In this document: piece by piece, positions 10,046 through 18,509 of the stretch
How positions within the stretch are numbered: the stretch's first letter is position 1
Layout: each line of letters opens with the position of its first letter
Assembly: GCF_900177275.1 (NCBI RefSeq)
Contig: NZ_FXAG01000021.1
Location: forward strand, 1 to 64,000
DNA length: 64,000 bases
Origin: Pseudogulbenkiania subflava DSM 22618
Lineage (GTDB): Bacteria > Pseudomonadota > Gammaproteobacteria > Burkholderiales > Chromobacteriaceae
Direction: 5' to 3'
Translations under genes and position numbers: made by a program
The notes under the pieces: generated by a model
Told to the model about the DNA's origin: nothing
The model's input: only the letters and a program-made list of their open reading frames with translations
Database searches by the model: none

Positions 10046-10051
10046 AAGTTC

Positions 10052-10128
10052 GGAGCGGTAGTTCAGTTGGTTAGAATACCGGCCTGTCACGCCGGGGGTC
10101 GCGGGTTCGAGTCCCGTCCGCTCCGCCA
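10052..10128 (+). tRNA. tRNA-Asp (anticodon GUC)
   Basis: A 77-nt cloverleaf with acceptor GGAGCGG/CCGCTCC, anticodon loop CTGTCAC (GUC), T-arm GGGTTCGAGTCCC and encoded CCA. It begins 6 nt after tRNA-Val, so the two are one transcript ended by the terminator at 10137. Confidence 0.97.
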
Positions 10129-10136
10129 GAACAGAC

Positions 10137-10174
10137 AAAAAAGGTGAACGACACTTCCGTTCACCTTTTTTTTT
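10137..10174 (+). terminator. terminator of the tRNA-Val/tRNA-Asp transcript
   Basis: An A-run, the stem GGTGAACG/CGTTCACC (10143-10150 with 10158-10165) and nine T residues form a strong intrinsic terminator. The T-run ends only a few bases before the first possible start codon of ppiD. Confidence 0.88.
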
Positions 10175-10201
10175 ACCGAGGTGGCATCCGCCTTTCGCAC
10201 C

Positions 10202-12031
10202 ATGTTCGAGTTTGTCCAGAACAATAAATTTGTCATCAAAGTCATTCTTGGCGCTATTGCGCTGACCTTTGTCGGTTTTGGTGTGGGTAGCTATACCACG
10301 GCAGTGGATGAGCCCTATCTGGCCAAGGTGGGGAATGTGAAGATACACAAACAGGATCTGGACCGTGCCCTGGAGGGGCAGCCGGCGGATGCGGCCACCC
10401 GCCAGGCCGTGCTGGAGAACCTGATCCGTCAGCAATTGCTGCTGGCGGACTCGCACGCCGCGGGCTTGACCGTTTCCGATGCACAGCTGCGCAAGGCGAT
10501 CGCCGCGATACCGGCCCTGCAGGAAAACGGGACGTTCAGCCCCGAGCGCTACAAGCAGTTCCTGGCCGGGCGCTATCAGTCGTCCGCGGCGTTCGAGGAA
10601 CTGGTCAAGCGAGATATTCTGCTGCAAGGTCAGCTGACCAGCTTGCTGGGTAGCCAGATTGTGCCCCGCACCGTGGTCGATCGCATGGCGGGAGTCTTGG
10701 GGGAAAGCCGCGAGGTGCGGGCGCTGGTGCTCAAGCCGGAGGCGTTTGCTGCCGAGGTCAAGACCGATGATACCGCCCTGAAGGCATTTTACGACGCGAG
10801 TTTGAAGCGCTTCCGTACCCCTGAGGCGATCAAGCTGGATTATGTGGTGCTATCGCAGGATGCGCTAGCAGCGGCTCAGGCGGTGACGGACCAAGAAGTC
10901 GAGAGCTATTACAACGAACATAAGGCTGACTTCGGCAGCGAAGAGCGGCGCGTATCGCATATTCTGCTGACGGTGCCGCCGAAGGCGACTGCCGAGCAGA
11001 AGGCTAAGGTGCGCAGCGCCGCTGAAGCCTTGCTGAAGGAAGTGCGAGCCAACCCGGCCAAGTTCGCCGAGTTGGCCAAGACCCGCTCGCAGGATCCAGG
11101 CTCGGCCACCAACGGTGGGGACTTGGGCTTCTTCGGTCGTGGAGCGATGGTGAAGCCGTTCGAGGACGTTGCGTTCCGCATGCAACCGGGCCAGATCAGC
11201 GAAGTGGTGGAGACTGAATTCGGCTTTCATATTCTGAAGCTGGAAGAGGTCAAGCAGCCGGTGTTTACGGCGGTCAAGGGTGAGGTTGAGCAGCGTCTTA
11301 AGCGTCAGAAGGCGGCTGCACAGTTCCGTGCCGCGTCGGAGAAATTGGGGGAGTTGGCTTATCAGCAGGCTGATTCGCTCAAGGCGATCAGCGATCAGTT
11401 GAAGCTGAGCCCGCAGCATTCCGATTGGCTGGTGCGCGGCAAGCCGGCCAGCGACCCGCTGCTGAACAATCCGAAGCTGCAGGAAGCCGCTTTCAGCGAC
11501 GATGTCCTGAAGGGTAAGCATAACAGCGAGCCGGTCGACCTCGGCAAGAACACCCTGGTGGTGGTGCGCGTGGCCGAGCATCAGCCCGAGCGTCAGCAGA
11601 CGCTGGCGGAGGTGCAGGAGGTGATCAAGGCCGAACTGGTGCGGCGCGAGGGTGCCAAGCTGGCGGAGAAGCGTGGTGACGCCTTGCTGGCCGAACTGAA
11701 GGCGGGCAAGAATGTCGACAGCCATCCGTGGGAGCCTGCCCGGATGGTGTCGCGTCGTTCCTTCGGTGCGCTGTCGTTGTCCGAGGTGCGGGCAGTGTTC
11801 GCGGCTAGCGCGACCAAGCTCCCGGCGTTTACCGGCGTCAAGCAGGATGGTGGTAACTACGTGGTGTATCGCGTCGACAAGGTGGTTCCGGCTCAGGCGC
11901 CTAGCCCGGCTGAACGCAGCCAGTTGAGCGGCCTGATTGGGGAAATGAATGCGAATGCCCAGGTGGCCAGCTATCTGGAGGCCTTGCGGGAGAAGTACAA
12001 GGTGACGCTGAGCCAGCAGCCGACCGAGTAA
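10202..12031 (+). CDS. ppiD: SurA/PpiD-type peptidyl-prolyl isomerase, inner-membrane anchored
   Basis: PpiD is a periplasmic chaperone and PPIase held by one N-terminal membrane anchor near the SecYEG translocon. The product shows MFEFVQNNK, a hydrophobic helix (about residues 12-32 of the ATG form), a SurA-like N-terminal region, and one parvulin domain near the middle (EERRVSHILL ... GGDLGFFGRGAMVKPFEDVAF ... FGFHILKL). I choose ATG 10202 because family N-termini begin MF-x-FV; an in-frame GTG at 10181 would add seven residues. Neither has a well-placed ribosome binding site, because the tRNA terminator lies immediately upstream. Its position after hupB is the usual one. Confidence 0.92.
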   Translation: MFEFVQNNKFVIKVILGAIALTFVGFGVGSYTTAVDEPYLAKVGNVKIHKQDLDRALEGQPADAATRQAVLENLIRQQLLLADSHAAGLTVSDAQLRKAIAAIPALQENGTFSPERYKQFLAGRYQSSAAFEELVKRDILLQGQLTSLLGSQIVPRTVVDRMAGVLGESREVRALVLKPEAFAAEVKTDDTALKAFYDASLKRFRTPEAIKLDYVVLSQDALAAAQAVTDQEVESYYNEHKADFGSEERRVSHILLTVPPKATAEQKAKVRSAAEALLKEVRANPAKFAELAKTRSQDPGSATNGGDLGFFGRGAMVKPFEDVAFRMQPGQISEVVETEFGFHILKLEEVKQPVFTAVKGEVEQRLKRQKAAAQFRAASEKLGELAYQQADSLKAISDQLKLSPQHSDWLVRGKPASDPLLNNPKLQEAAFSDDVLKGKHNSEPVDLGKNTLVVVRVAEHQPERQQTLAEVQEVIKAELVRREGAKLAEKRGDALLAELKAGKNVDSHPWEPARMVSRRSFGALSLSEVRAVFAASATKLPAFTGVKQDGGNYVVYRVDKVVPAQAPSPAERSQLSGLIGEMNANAQVASYLEALREKYKVTLSQQPTE

Positions 12032-12061
12032 TGGCCCGTTTAGGTGGTTGTAGTTGGACAG

Positions 12062-12088
12062 CCGGCGCAACGGAGTTGCGCCGGTTTT
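12062..12088 (+). terminator. intrinsic terminator of ppiD
   Basis: Stem CCGGCGCAAC/GTTGCGCCGG with a 3-nt loop, followed by a T-rich tail. Confidence 0.85.
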
Positions 12089-12111
12089 GTTTTGTTGTTT
12101 TGGCGAGCATG

Positions 12112-12133
12112 AAAAAAGGGCCCTGAGGCCCTT
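12112..12133 (-). terminator. intrinsic terminator of sodB
   Basis: On the minus strand a GC-rich stem (GGGCC, loop, GGCCC) is followed by TTTTTT. It lies 20 nt past the sodB stop codon. Confidence 0.82.
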
Positions 12134-12153
12134 TGTGGCGATCCTGTAATGAA

Positions 12154-12735
12154 TCAGGCGGCGAGGTTCTGGGCCACGAAGTTCCAGTTCACCAGCTTCC
12201 AGAAGCTTTCCAGGTAGTTCGGGCGGCTGTTGCGGTAGTCGATGTAGTAGGCGTGCTCCCAAACGTCACAGGTCAGCAGCGCTTTCTTGTCGGTGGTCAG
12301 CGGGGTGGCGGCGTTGCTGGTGGAAACCAGGTCGAGCGAGCCATCCGGGTTCTTCACCAGCCAGGCCCAGCCGGAGCCGAAGGTGCCGGCAGCGACGGCG
12401 TTGAATGCCTTCTTGAACTCGTCGAACGAGCCCCATTTGGCGTTGATGGCATCAGCCAGGGCGCCGGTCGGCTCGCCACCGGCGTTCGGGGCCAGACCGA
12501 ACCAGTAGAAGGTGTGGTTCCAGACCTGAGCCGCGTTGTTGAACAGGCCGCCGGTCGATTTCTTGACGATTTCTTCCAGACTGGCGTTTTCGAACTCGGT
12601 GCCCTTGATCAGGTTGTTGAGGTTGGTGACGTAGGTCTGATGGTGTTTGCCGTAGTGGTATTCCAGGGTTTCCTTGGAAATGTACGGAGCGAGGGCGTCC
12701 AGGGCGTACGGGAGTTCCGGCAGTTTGTGTTCCAT
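12154..12735 (-). CDS. sodB: superoxide dismutase, iron type
   Basis: Cytoplasmic enzyme that converts superoxide to O2 and H2O2. The 193-residue protein has the four metal ligands His27, His74, Asp157 and His161, the latter two in DVWEHAYY. Gln70 in NNAAQVWNH is the active-site residue typical of the iron subfamily; manganese enzymes usually carry the equivalent Gln elsewhere. A good AGGAG lies upstream of the ATG on the minus strand. The gene has its own terminator and appears monocistronic. Cambialistic metal use cannot be excluded from sequence. Confidence 0.95.
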   Translation of the reverse strand: MEHKLPELPYALDALAPYISKETLEYHYGKHHQTYVTNLNNLIKGTEFENASLEEIVKKSTGGLFNNAAQVWNHTFYWFGLAPNAGGEPTGALADAINAKWGSFDEFKKAFNAVAAGTFGSGWAWLVKNPDGSLDLVSTSNAATPLTTDKKALLTCDVWEHAYYIDYRNSRPNYLESFWKLVNWNFVAQNLAA

Positions 12736-12853
12736 CTTGATCTCCTAAGTGGGGGTGAATGTCAGCTCCGGGCTGACACGATGATGGCGGCAAGTTTACT
12801 GGAATTGCCGGGGCGGGCCAATAGCCGACTAAAAAGGTAGAGTAAAGGGTTTC

Positions 12854-14026
12854 ATGGCGTATTTTGACGTAATCATCATCGGGGCCGGCGCCGCCGGGCT
12901 GATGTGCGCGGCAACCGCCGGGCAGCGGGGCCGTTCGGTGCTGTTGCTCGATCATGCGGCCAAGCTGGCGGAGAAAATCCGTATTTCCGGCGGCGGGCGG
13001 TGCAATTTCACCAACCTCCAGGCCCGGCCCGAGTGCTATCTCTCGGAGAATCCGCACTTCTGTCGCTCGGCCCTGTCACAATTCAGCGTCCAGGATTTCA
13101 TCCGCATGGTGGAGCGGCATGGCATCGGCTACCACGAGAAAACGCTGGGCCAATTGTTCTGTGACGAGTCCAGCCAGCAAATTATAGACATGCTGGACGG
13201 CCTGTGCCGTGAGGCTGGAGTCGATCGTCGCATGGGGGTAACCGTGGGCACGGTGGAGCGTTCGGACCGTTTCCGGGTACATAGCTCGGCCGGGGTGTTC
13301 GAGTCGGCTTCGCTGGTCGTGGCCACGGGCGGGCTGTCGATTCCGCAGATCGGGGCTACCGGCTTCGGCTACCAGCTGGCCGAGCAGTTCGGCCTGGCGC
13401 TGACGCCGAGGGTGCCGGCACTGGTGCCGCTGACCTTTCATGCCGATGATGTCGCGCGCTTTGCACCGCTGGCGGGTGTTTCGCTCGATGCGGTGGCAAG
13501 CTGCGGCAAGACGCGCTTCCGCGAGAACGTATTGTTCACCCACAAAGGCTTGTCCGGGCCGGCTATCCTGCAGGTGTCATCTTACTGGACGCCGGGTCAG
13601 GAGCTAGTGCTCGATCTGCTGCCGGAACTCGATGCGGAAGCCTACTTGGGGGAGCGCGAGGGGAGCGAGCAGCTGCTGGCGAATGCCTTGGCCGATACCG
13701 GTTGGCCGAAGCGCTTTGCCCAGGCCTGGTTGGACGGTGCGGGCTTTGGTGGGCGTGTGAAGGACCTGCCTGGTAAGCGCCGGCGTCAGCTGGCGGAAAC
13801 ACTGCACCACTGGCGTGTCCGTCCCAACGGCACTCAGGGTTACAAGAAGGCGGAGGTGACGCGTGGCGGCGTCAGTACGCGCGATTTGTCGTCCAAGACC
13901 ATGATGGCCAAGGATGTGCCGGGGTTGTTCTTCATCGGCGAGGTGGTGGATGTGACCGGCTGGCTCGGCGGCTACAACTTCCAGTGGGCCTGGTCATCCG
14001 GCTTCGTCGCCGGCGAAAACTGTTAG
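12854..14026 (+). CDS. BaiN/YhiN (HI0933) family NAD(P)/FAD-dependent oxidoreductase
   Basis: A 390-residue flavoprotein with the N-terminal dinucleotide-binding motif IIIGAGAAGLMCA, the family motif KIRISGGGRCNFTN near residues 38-51, a central ATGGLSIPQIGATGFGY, and the C-terminal GEVVDVTGWLGGYNFQWAWSSG that closes the FAD site. The family is widespread but its physiological substrate is not established; some members act on unsaturated substrates. Here it stands between sodB on the opposite strand and dnaB, without an obvious pathway partner. A copy of the repeated 11-mer lies inside it at 13700. Confidence 0.9.
   Translation: MAYFDVIIIGAGAAGLMCAATAGQRGRSVLLLDHAAKLAEKIRISGGGRCNFTNLQARPECYLSENPHFCRSALSQFSVQDFIRMVERHGIGYHEKTLGQLFCDESSQQIIDMLDGLCREAGVDRRMGVTVGTVERSDRFRVHSSAGVFESASLVVATGGLSIPQIGATGFGYQLAEQFGLALTPRVPALVPLTFHADDVARFAPLAGVSLDAVASCGKTRFRENVLFTHKGLSGPAILQVSSYWTPGQELVLDLLPELDAEAYLGEREGSEQLLANALADTGWPKRFAQAWLDGAGFGGRVKDLPGKRRRQLAETLHHWRVRPNGTQGYKKAEVTRGGVSTRDLSSKTMMAKDVPGLFFIGEVVDVTGWLGGYNFQWAWSSGFVAGENC
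13700..13710 (+). repeat. GGTTGGCCGAA word (DUS-like)
   Basis: Exact copy inside the flavoprotein gene, preceded by C. It is read there as G-W-P-K. Confidence 0.6.
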
Positions 14027-14111
14027 AATCGCGTTTCGTCTGACAGCAGACAGAACTGAACACCACCCACGACACCATTTCTAATGTGTGCCGGCTTACT
14101 TGATGTTGTAC

Positions 14112-15518
14112 ATGACCGACTCGACTGAATACTTTGACAGCGCCACCGCCGCGGTGCGCACTCCGCCCCAGTCCATCGAGGCCGAACAATCGGTCCTGGG
14201 TGGACTGCTGCTCGACAACAGCGCTTGGGACAAGATCGCCGACGTGGTGGGTGAGGCGGATTTCTATCGTCACGACCACCGCCTGATTTACAAGCATATC
14301 GCTCAGTTGGTCGAGCATTCTCGTCCTGCCGACGTGGTGACGGTGCTGGAAAGCCTCGACAAGTCGGGGGAGAGCGGCGCGGTGGGGGGCTTGGCCTACC
14401 TGGCAACGCTGGCGCAGAACACGCCGTCGGCCGCCAACATCCGTCGTTACGCCGAGATCGTGCGTGAGCGCTCCATTATGCGCCAGCTGGCTCAAGTCGG
14501 TACCGAGATCGCCGAGGCGGCGTATGCCCCGATGGGGCGCGATGCTGCCCAGCTGCTGGATGAGGCCGAGGGCAAGGTGTTCCACATCGCCGAGTCGACT
14601 GCCAAGTCCAAGCAGGGCTTTCTCGAGATGCCCAATCTGCTGAAAGAGGTGGTCGAGCGTATCGACATGCTGTACAGCCGCGAGAACCCGGATGAGGTGA
14701 CCGGCGTGCCGACCGGCTTCATCGATCTCGACGCCAAGACCTCCGGCCTGCAGCCCGGCGACCTGATCATCGTCGCCGGCCGTCCGTCGATGGGCAAGAC
14801 CGCCTTCTCGATGAACATCGCCGAGCACGTGGCGGTGGAGCAGCACTTGCCGGTGGCGGTGTTTTCGATGGAAATGGGCGGTGCACAGCTGGTGATGCGT
14901 ATGCTGGGTTCGGTGGGCCGGCTTGACCAGCACACGCTGCGTACCGGCAAGCTGGGTGACGACGACTGGCAGAAGCTGACCTACGCCATCGGCAAGCTGT
15001 CCGACGCACCGATGTACATCGACGAGACTCCGGCGTTGACCGCATTGGAATTGCGCGCAAGGGCACGCCGGCTGGCGCGCCAGCATGGCGGTAAGCTGGG
15101 CCTGATCGTGATCGATTACCTGCAGCTGATGTCGGGCTCGGGCCGCGGTGACAACCGTACCGCGGAGTTGGGCGAGATTTCGCGCGGTCTGAAGGGCTTG
15201 GCCAAGGAGCTGCAGGTGCCGGTGATCGCGCTGTCGCAGCTGTCGCGTGCCGTGGAGCAGCGCCCCAACAAGCGGCCGATGATGTCCGACCTGCGCGAAT
15301 CGGGGGCCATCGAGCAGGATGCCGACTTGATCGTCTTCATGTACCGCGACGAGTACTACAACCCGGATTCGGACCAGAAGGGTCTGGCCGAGGCCATCAT
15401 CGGCAAGCACCGTAACGGCCCGACCGGTGCGGTGCGCCTGGCCTTCATCGGTCACTATGCCAAGTTCGACAACGCCGCCTCCATTGGTGCCACTGGTTGG
15501 GCGGACAACGATTCCTGA
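14112..15518 (+). CDS. dnaB: replicative DNA helicase DnaB
   Basis: Hexameric helicase of the replication fork. The product has the N-terminal primase-interacting domain (PPQSIEAEQSVLGGLLLD ... DFYRHDHRLIY), a linker, and the RecA-like C-terminal domain with Walker A GRPSMGKT, Walker B LIVIDYLQLM, and the arginine-finger region RDEYYNPDS ... KHRNGPTG. Possible starts upstream (GTG 14088, ATG 14103) are in frame. I prefer ATG 14112 (MTDSTEYF), the start closest to the conserved domain; no strong ribosome binding site settles it. There is no rpsF-rpsR-rplI block upstream as in many genomes. Confidence 0.94.
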   Translation: MTDSTEYFDSATAAVRTPPQSIEAEQSVLGGLLLDNSAWDKIADVVGEADFYRHDHRLIYKHIAQLVEHSRPADVVTVLESLDKSGESGAVGGLAYLATLAQNTPSAANIRRYAEIVRERSIMRQLAQVGTEIAEAAYAPMGRDAAQLLDEAEGKVFHIAESTAKSKQGFLEMPNLLKEVVERIDMLYSRENPDEVTGVPTGFIDLDAKTSGLQPGDLIIVAGRPSMGKTAFSMNIAEHVAVEQHLPVAVFSMEMGGAQLVMRMLGSVGRLDQHTLRTGKLGDDDWQKLTYAIGKLSDAPMYIDETPALTALELRARARRLARQHGGKLGLIVIDYLQLMSGSGRGDNRTAELGEISRGLKGLAKELQVPVIALSQLSRAVEQRPNKRPMMSDLRESGAIEQDADLIVFMYRDEYYNPDSDQKGLAEAIIGKHRNGPTGAVRLAFIGHYAKFDNAASIGATGWADNDS

Positions 15519-15526
15519 TCCATCAA

Positions 15527-15537
15527 GGTTGGCCGAA
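15527..15537 (+). repeat. GGTTGGCCGAA word (DUS-like), intergenic
   Basis: Exact 12-mer AGGTTGGCCGAA, followed by GCG, 9 nt after the dnaB stop codon. It is a single, unpaired copy. Confidence 0.6.
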
Positions 15538-15573
15538 GCGCTGCCTTGGCCGCCTTCATCGAGAAGAGTGAGT

Positions 15574-15882
15574 ATGAGTTATTACGACAAGCACGTGTTC
15601 ATCTGCTGCAACCAGCGTGCCGAGGGAGAGGGCTGTTGCGCCGATTTCGGTACGCCGGCTTTGCTGGGTTACATGAAGGACCGCGTCAAGGCGCTGGGCC
15701 TGGCCGGAGAGGGGCAGGTGCGGGTGAACAAGGCGGGTTGCCTCGGCCGCTGCGACGACGGCCCGGTGATGGTGGTCTATCCGCAGGAGACTTGGTACAC
15801 CTTCATCGACAAGGACGACATCGACGAGATCGTCGATAGCCATCTGGTCAACGGCCAAGTGGTGGAAAGGCTGAAAATCTGA
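15574..15882 (+). CDS. thioredoxin-like [2Fe-2S] ferredoxin
   Basis: A 102-residue protein of the thioredoxin-like 2Fe-2S family. The cysteines lie in FICCNQR, GCCADFG and KAGCLGRCDDGPVM, the last being the diagnostic CLGxC pattern near residues 56-60. The start is the ATG at 15574 (MSYYDKHVFICC), preceded by GAGAAGAGTGAG. Its stop codon overlaps the start of the alpha/beta hydrolase gene (TGATG), so the two are translationally coupled. The redox partner is unknown. Confidence 0.88.
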   Translation: MSYYDKHVFICCNQRAEGEGCCADFGTPALLGYMKDRVKALGLAGEGQVRVNKAGCLGRCDDGPVMVVYPQETWYTFIDKDDIDEIVDSHLVNGQVVERLKI

Positions 15883-16490
15883 TGCTGAAGACGCCCCCGA
15901 TCATTTCCATCGACGGCCCGGTTGGTACGCTGGAAACCATCTACATCGCCGCGCAAGGCGAGACGCGCGGTATCGCGGTGATCTGTCATCCCAATCCCAC
16001 CCAGGGTGGCACCAATACCAACAAGGTGGTGCAGACCACGGCGAAGGCGCTGTCCCAGCTCGGTTACGCCTGCTACTGCCCGAATCTGCGTGGAGTGGGC
16101 AACAGCGAGGGCGTGCACGATTACGGCACGGGTGAAGTTGACGACGTTATCGCCGTGGTCGAGCATGCCCGAGCCGAGCAGGGCAACCTGCCGTTGGCGC
16201 TGGCGGGCTTCTCCTTCGGCGGTTTTGTCGCTGCCCGCGTACGCGAACGCATCGAAGCGGATCAGCTGCTGTTGATGGGGGTGGCGGTCGGCAAGTACGC
16301 CATTCCGACCCCCGAGGTGCCGGCCAACACGCTGGTGGTGCATGGCGAAGAGGACGAAGTGATCCCGCTGTCTGCGGTGCTCGACTGGGCAAGGCCACAG
16401 GGGCTGCCGGTGACAGTGTTTCCGGGTACCGGGCACTTCTTCCACGGCAAGCTGGTGCCGCTCGGAAAATGGATCCAGCGCTGCTGGTAG
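15882..16490 (+). CDS. alpha/beta hydrolase, small COG2945-like family
   Basis: A 202-residue hydrolase. It has HPNPTQGGTNTNKVV near the oxyanion region, the nucleophile elbow GFSFGG (about residues 109-114), an acidic residue in HGEEDEVIP, and the catalytic His in GTGHFFHGK. Proteins of this type are annotated as small alpha/beta hydrolases or dienelactone-hydrolase-like; the substrate cannot be named. It is coupled to the ferredoxin gene upstream. The hairpin formed by paired repeat words at 16500 follows 10 nt after the stop. Confidence 0.85.
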   Translation: MLKTPPIISIDGPVGTLETIYIAAQGETRGIAVICHPNPTQGGTNTNKVVQTTAKALSQLGYACYCPNLRGVGNSEGVHDYGTGEVDDVIAVVEHARAEQGNLPLALAGFSFGGFVAARVRERIEADQLLLMGVAVGKYAIPTPEVPANTLVVHGEEDEVIPLSAVLDWARPQGLPVTVFPGTGHFFHGKLVPLGKWIQRCW

Positions 16491-16499
16491 CGAGTCCGT

Positions 16500-16528
16500 C
16501 TTCGGCCAACCTTGCAGGTTGGCCGAAG
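16500..16528. terminator. terminator-like hairpin from two inverted DUS-like words
   Basis: TTCGGCCAACC (16501-16511) and GGTTGGCCGAA (16517-16527) form a perfect 13-bp stem, with the closing C-G pair at 16500/16528 and a 3-nt loop. In Neisseria, inverted pairs of uptake sequences commonly serve as terminators. Here the pair lies just after the hydrolase stop codon, in the right place for that, although the T-run (TTTCT) is short. Confidence 0.7.
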
Positions 16529-16571
16529 CGTTTCTAGCGTAGGGAAAGGTGCCAGGCGATAGGGGGACGAC

Positions 16572-17471
16572 ATGCTCAGGGTGAGGGGACTGGTCAAACG
16601 CTACGGCGAGCGCAATGCTGTGGACGGCATCAGTTTCGAGGTGAGGCGTGGCGAGTGCTACGGCCTGCTCGGCCCCAATGGCGCCGGCAAGACCACGACC
16701 ATGAAACTGGCGCTCGGTCTGGTATTGCCCGATGCCGGCGAGATTACGCTGTGCGGCGAACCCATCCCGGCACGGGCGCGCGAAGCGCGCAGCCGGGTCG
16801 GTGTCGTGCCGCAGTTCGACAACCTCGACCCAGATTTCACCGTGGCCGAGAACCTGCTGGTCTGGGGGCGCTATTTCGGCCTGCGTCCCGCCGATCTACG
16901 CGAGCGCGTACCCTACCTGCTCGACTTCGCCGGCCTTGCCGGTCGTGCCGAAGCCAAGGTGGGGGAACTGTCTGGCGGCATGAAGCGCCGCCTGACGCTG
17001 GCCCGTGCACTGGTCAATGACCCCGATATCATCTTTCTCGACGAGCCCACCACCGGTCTCGATCCCCAGGCGCGTCATCTGATCTGGGAGCGGCTGCGGC
17101 AACTGACGCGGGCGGGCAAGACGCTGGTGCTGACGACGCACTTCATGGAAGAGGCCGAGCGTCTGGCGACGCGTTTGTCGGTGATGGACCATGGGCGGCT
17201 GATGGCGGAGGGCTCGCCGCGCGAGCTGATCCAGTCGCTGATTGAGGCCGATGTGGTCGAGGTGTTCGGCGATGGCGCCATCGACTGGGCCAGGCAGACA
17301 TCGGCGGATGGCGCGCGGATGGAGCTCAGCGGCGAAACCGCCTTCTTCTACGGCCAGGGAATGGAGACGCTACTGGCGGCGCTGGGCGAGAGTGGTTTGC
17401 GCTACGTGCTGCGGCCGGCCAATCTGGAGGACGTATTCCTGCGTCTGACCGGGCGCGAGTTGCGTGATTGA
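16572..17471 (+). CDS. NodI-like ABC transporter ATP-binding protein (orphan)
   Basis: A 299-residue ABC ATPase with Walker [10 protein letters not shown] (about residues 35-43), Q-loop [13 protein letters not shown], signature [15 protein letters not shown], Walker [14 protein letters not shown] and switch His in [12 protein letters not shown]. The run [17 protein letters not shown] and the C-terminal region [15 protein letters not shown] are typical of NodI/DrrA-type ATPases. These normally sit directly upstream of a NodJ-type permease. Here a strong terminator follows and the next gene is map on the other strand, so the permease is missing from this locus. It may partner with a permease encoded elsewhere. 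Confidence 0.88.
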   Translation: MLRVRGLVKRYGERNAVDGISFEVRRGECYGLLGPNGAGKTTTMKLALGLVLPDAGEITLCGEPIPARAREARSRVGVVPQFDNLDPDFTVAENLLVWGRYFGLRPADLRERVPYLLDFAGLAGRAEAKVGELSGGMKRRLTLARALVNDPDIIFLDEPTTGLDPQARHLIWERLRQLTRAGKTLVLTTHFMEEAERLATRLSVMDHGRLMAEGSPRELIQSLIEADVVEVFGDGAIDWARQTSADGARMELSGETAFFYGQGMETLLAALGESGLRYVLRPANLEDVFLRLTGRELRD

Positions 17472-17516
17472 ACGCGTCCGGCTGGATGCAAACCACCAAA
17501 GCACTCGGCCGGCCAG

Positions 17517-17559
17517 AAAAGCAAAACCTCCGTGGTCAATCCGCGGAGGTTTTGCTTTT
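17517..17559. terminator. bidirectional intrinsic terminator
   Basis: A 16-bp perfect stem (17517-17532 with 17544-17559) has an A-rich left arm and a T-rich right arm. It separates the ABC ATPase from the convergent map gene. Confidence 0.85.
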
Positions 17560-17606
17560 GCAGGTACGGCACCTGTTGGAGGTATCGCCCGGAGGGTGGC
17601 CCGCGC

Positions 17607-18404
17607 TTACTTGAATACCGGCTTGGGCGGCGTGCCGTCCGACTGAGTGAGAACCTCGTAGCCGGTTTCGGTCACCAGCACGGTGTGTTCCCACTGGGCC
17701 GATAGGCTGCGATCCTTGGTGACCACGGTCCAGCCGTCACCCAGCATGCGCAGATGGCGTTTGCCCTGGTTGATCATCGGCTCGATGGTGAAGATCATGC
17801 CAGCCTTCAGTTCCAGGCCGGTGCCGGGACGTCCGTAGTGCAGCACTTGCGGTTCTTCATGAAACTTCTTGCCGATGCCGTGGCCGCAGAATTCCTGCAC
17901 CACGCTGTAGCCGGCGGCTTCGGCATGGCGCTGGATGACGTAGCCGATGTCGCCCAGCTTGGCGCCCGGTTTGACCTTGTCGATGCCTAGCCACATGCAT
18001 TCGTAAGTGACCTTGGCGAGGCGGCGCGCATGCGGACTGACTTCACCGACATAGAACATGCGGCTGGTGTCGCCGTGGTAGCCATCCTTGATCACGGTGA
18101 CGTCGATATTGAGCATGTCGCCGTTCTTGAGCGGCTTGTCATTGGGGATGCCATGGCAGATGACGTGGTTGACCGAGGTGCATACCGACTTGGGGTAGGG
18201 GTTGTGGCCGTCCGGTGCGTAGTTCAGTGGGGCCGGAATGGTGCCTTGCACGTTGACCATGTAATCATGGCAGAGCTTGTCCAGCTCTTCGGTGGTCACG
18301 CCGGGTTTGATGTAAGGGGTGATGTAGTCGAGCACTTCGGAGGCCAGGCGGCCAGCGATGCGCATTTTTTCGATGTCTTCCGGGGTTTTTAGCGTGATGG
18401 ACAT
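17607..18404 (-). CDS. map: methionine aminopeptidase, type I
   Basis: Removes the initiator methionine from nascent proteins; a metal-dependent cytoplasmic enzyme. The 265-residue product has the pita-bread fold signatures SVNHVICHGIP, the metal ligands Asp101 and Asp112 (NIDVTVIKDGYHGDTSR), the His in CGHGIG, and Glu residues in TIEPM and WEHTVLV. map is often next to rpsB, but here it is about 22 kb away and seems to be a single-gene transcript. Confidence 0.97.
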   Translation of the reverse strand: MSITLKTPEDIEKMRIAGRLASEVLDYITPYIKPGVTTEELDKLCHDYMVNVQGTIPAPLNYAPDGHNPYPKSVCTSVNHVICHGIPNDKPLKNGDMLNIDVTVIKDGYHGDTSRMFYVGEVSPHARRLAKVTYECMWLGIDKVKPGAKLGDIGYVIQRHAEAAGYSVVQEFCGHGIGKKFHEEPQVLHYGRPGTGLELKAGMIFTIEPMINQGKRHLRMLGDGWTVVTKDRSLSAQWEHTVLVTETGYEVLTQSDGTPPKPVFK

Positions 18405-18457
18405 GCTTCTGCTGCGTCGGTGGGTTCAAAGGCTAATAGTAGCAAATACCATAAAAA

Positions 18458-18479
18458 ACGGGCACCCTTAGGTGCCCGT
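18458..18479 (-). terminator. intrinsic terminator of the porin gene
   Basis: Stem ACGGGCACC/GGTGCCCGT with loop CTTA; on the minus strand it is followed by a T-run. It lies about 30 nt past the porin stop codon. Confidence 0.85.
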
Positions 18480-18509
18480 AAAAACTGACTCTTAAGAAGC
18501 TAACAGCGC

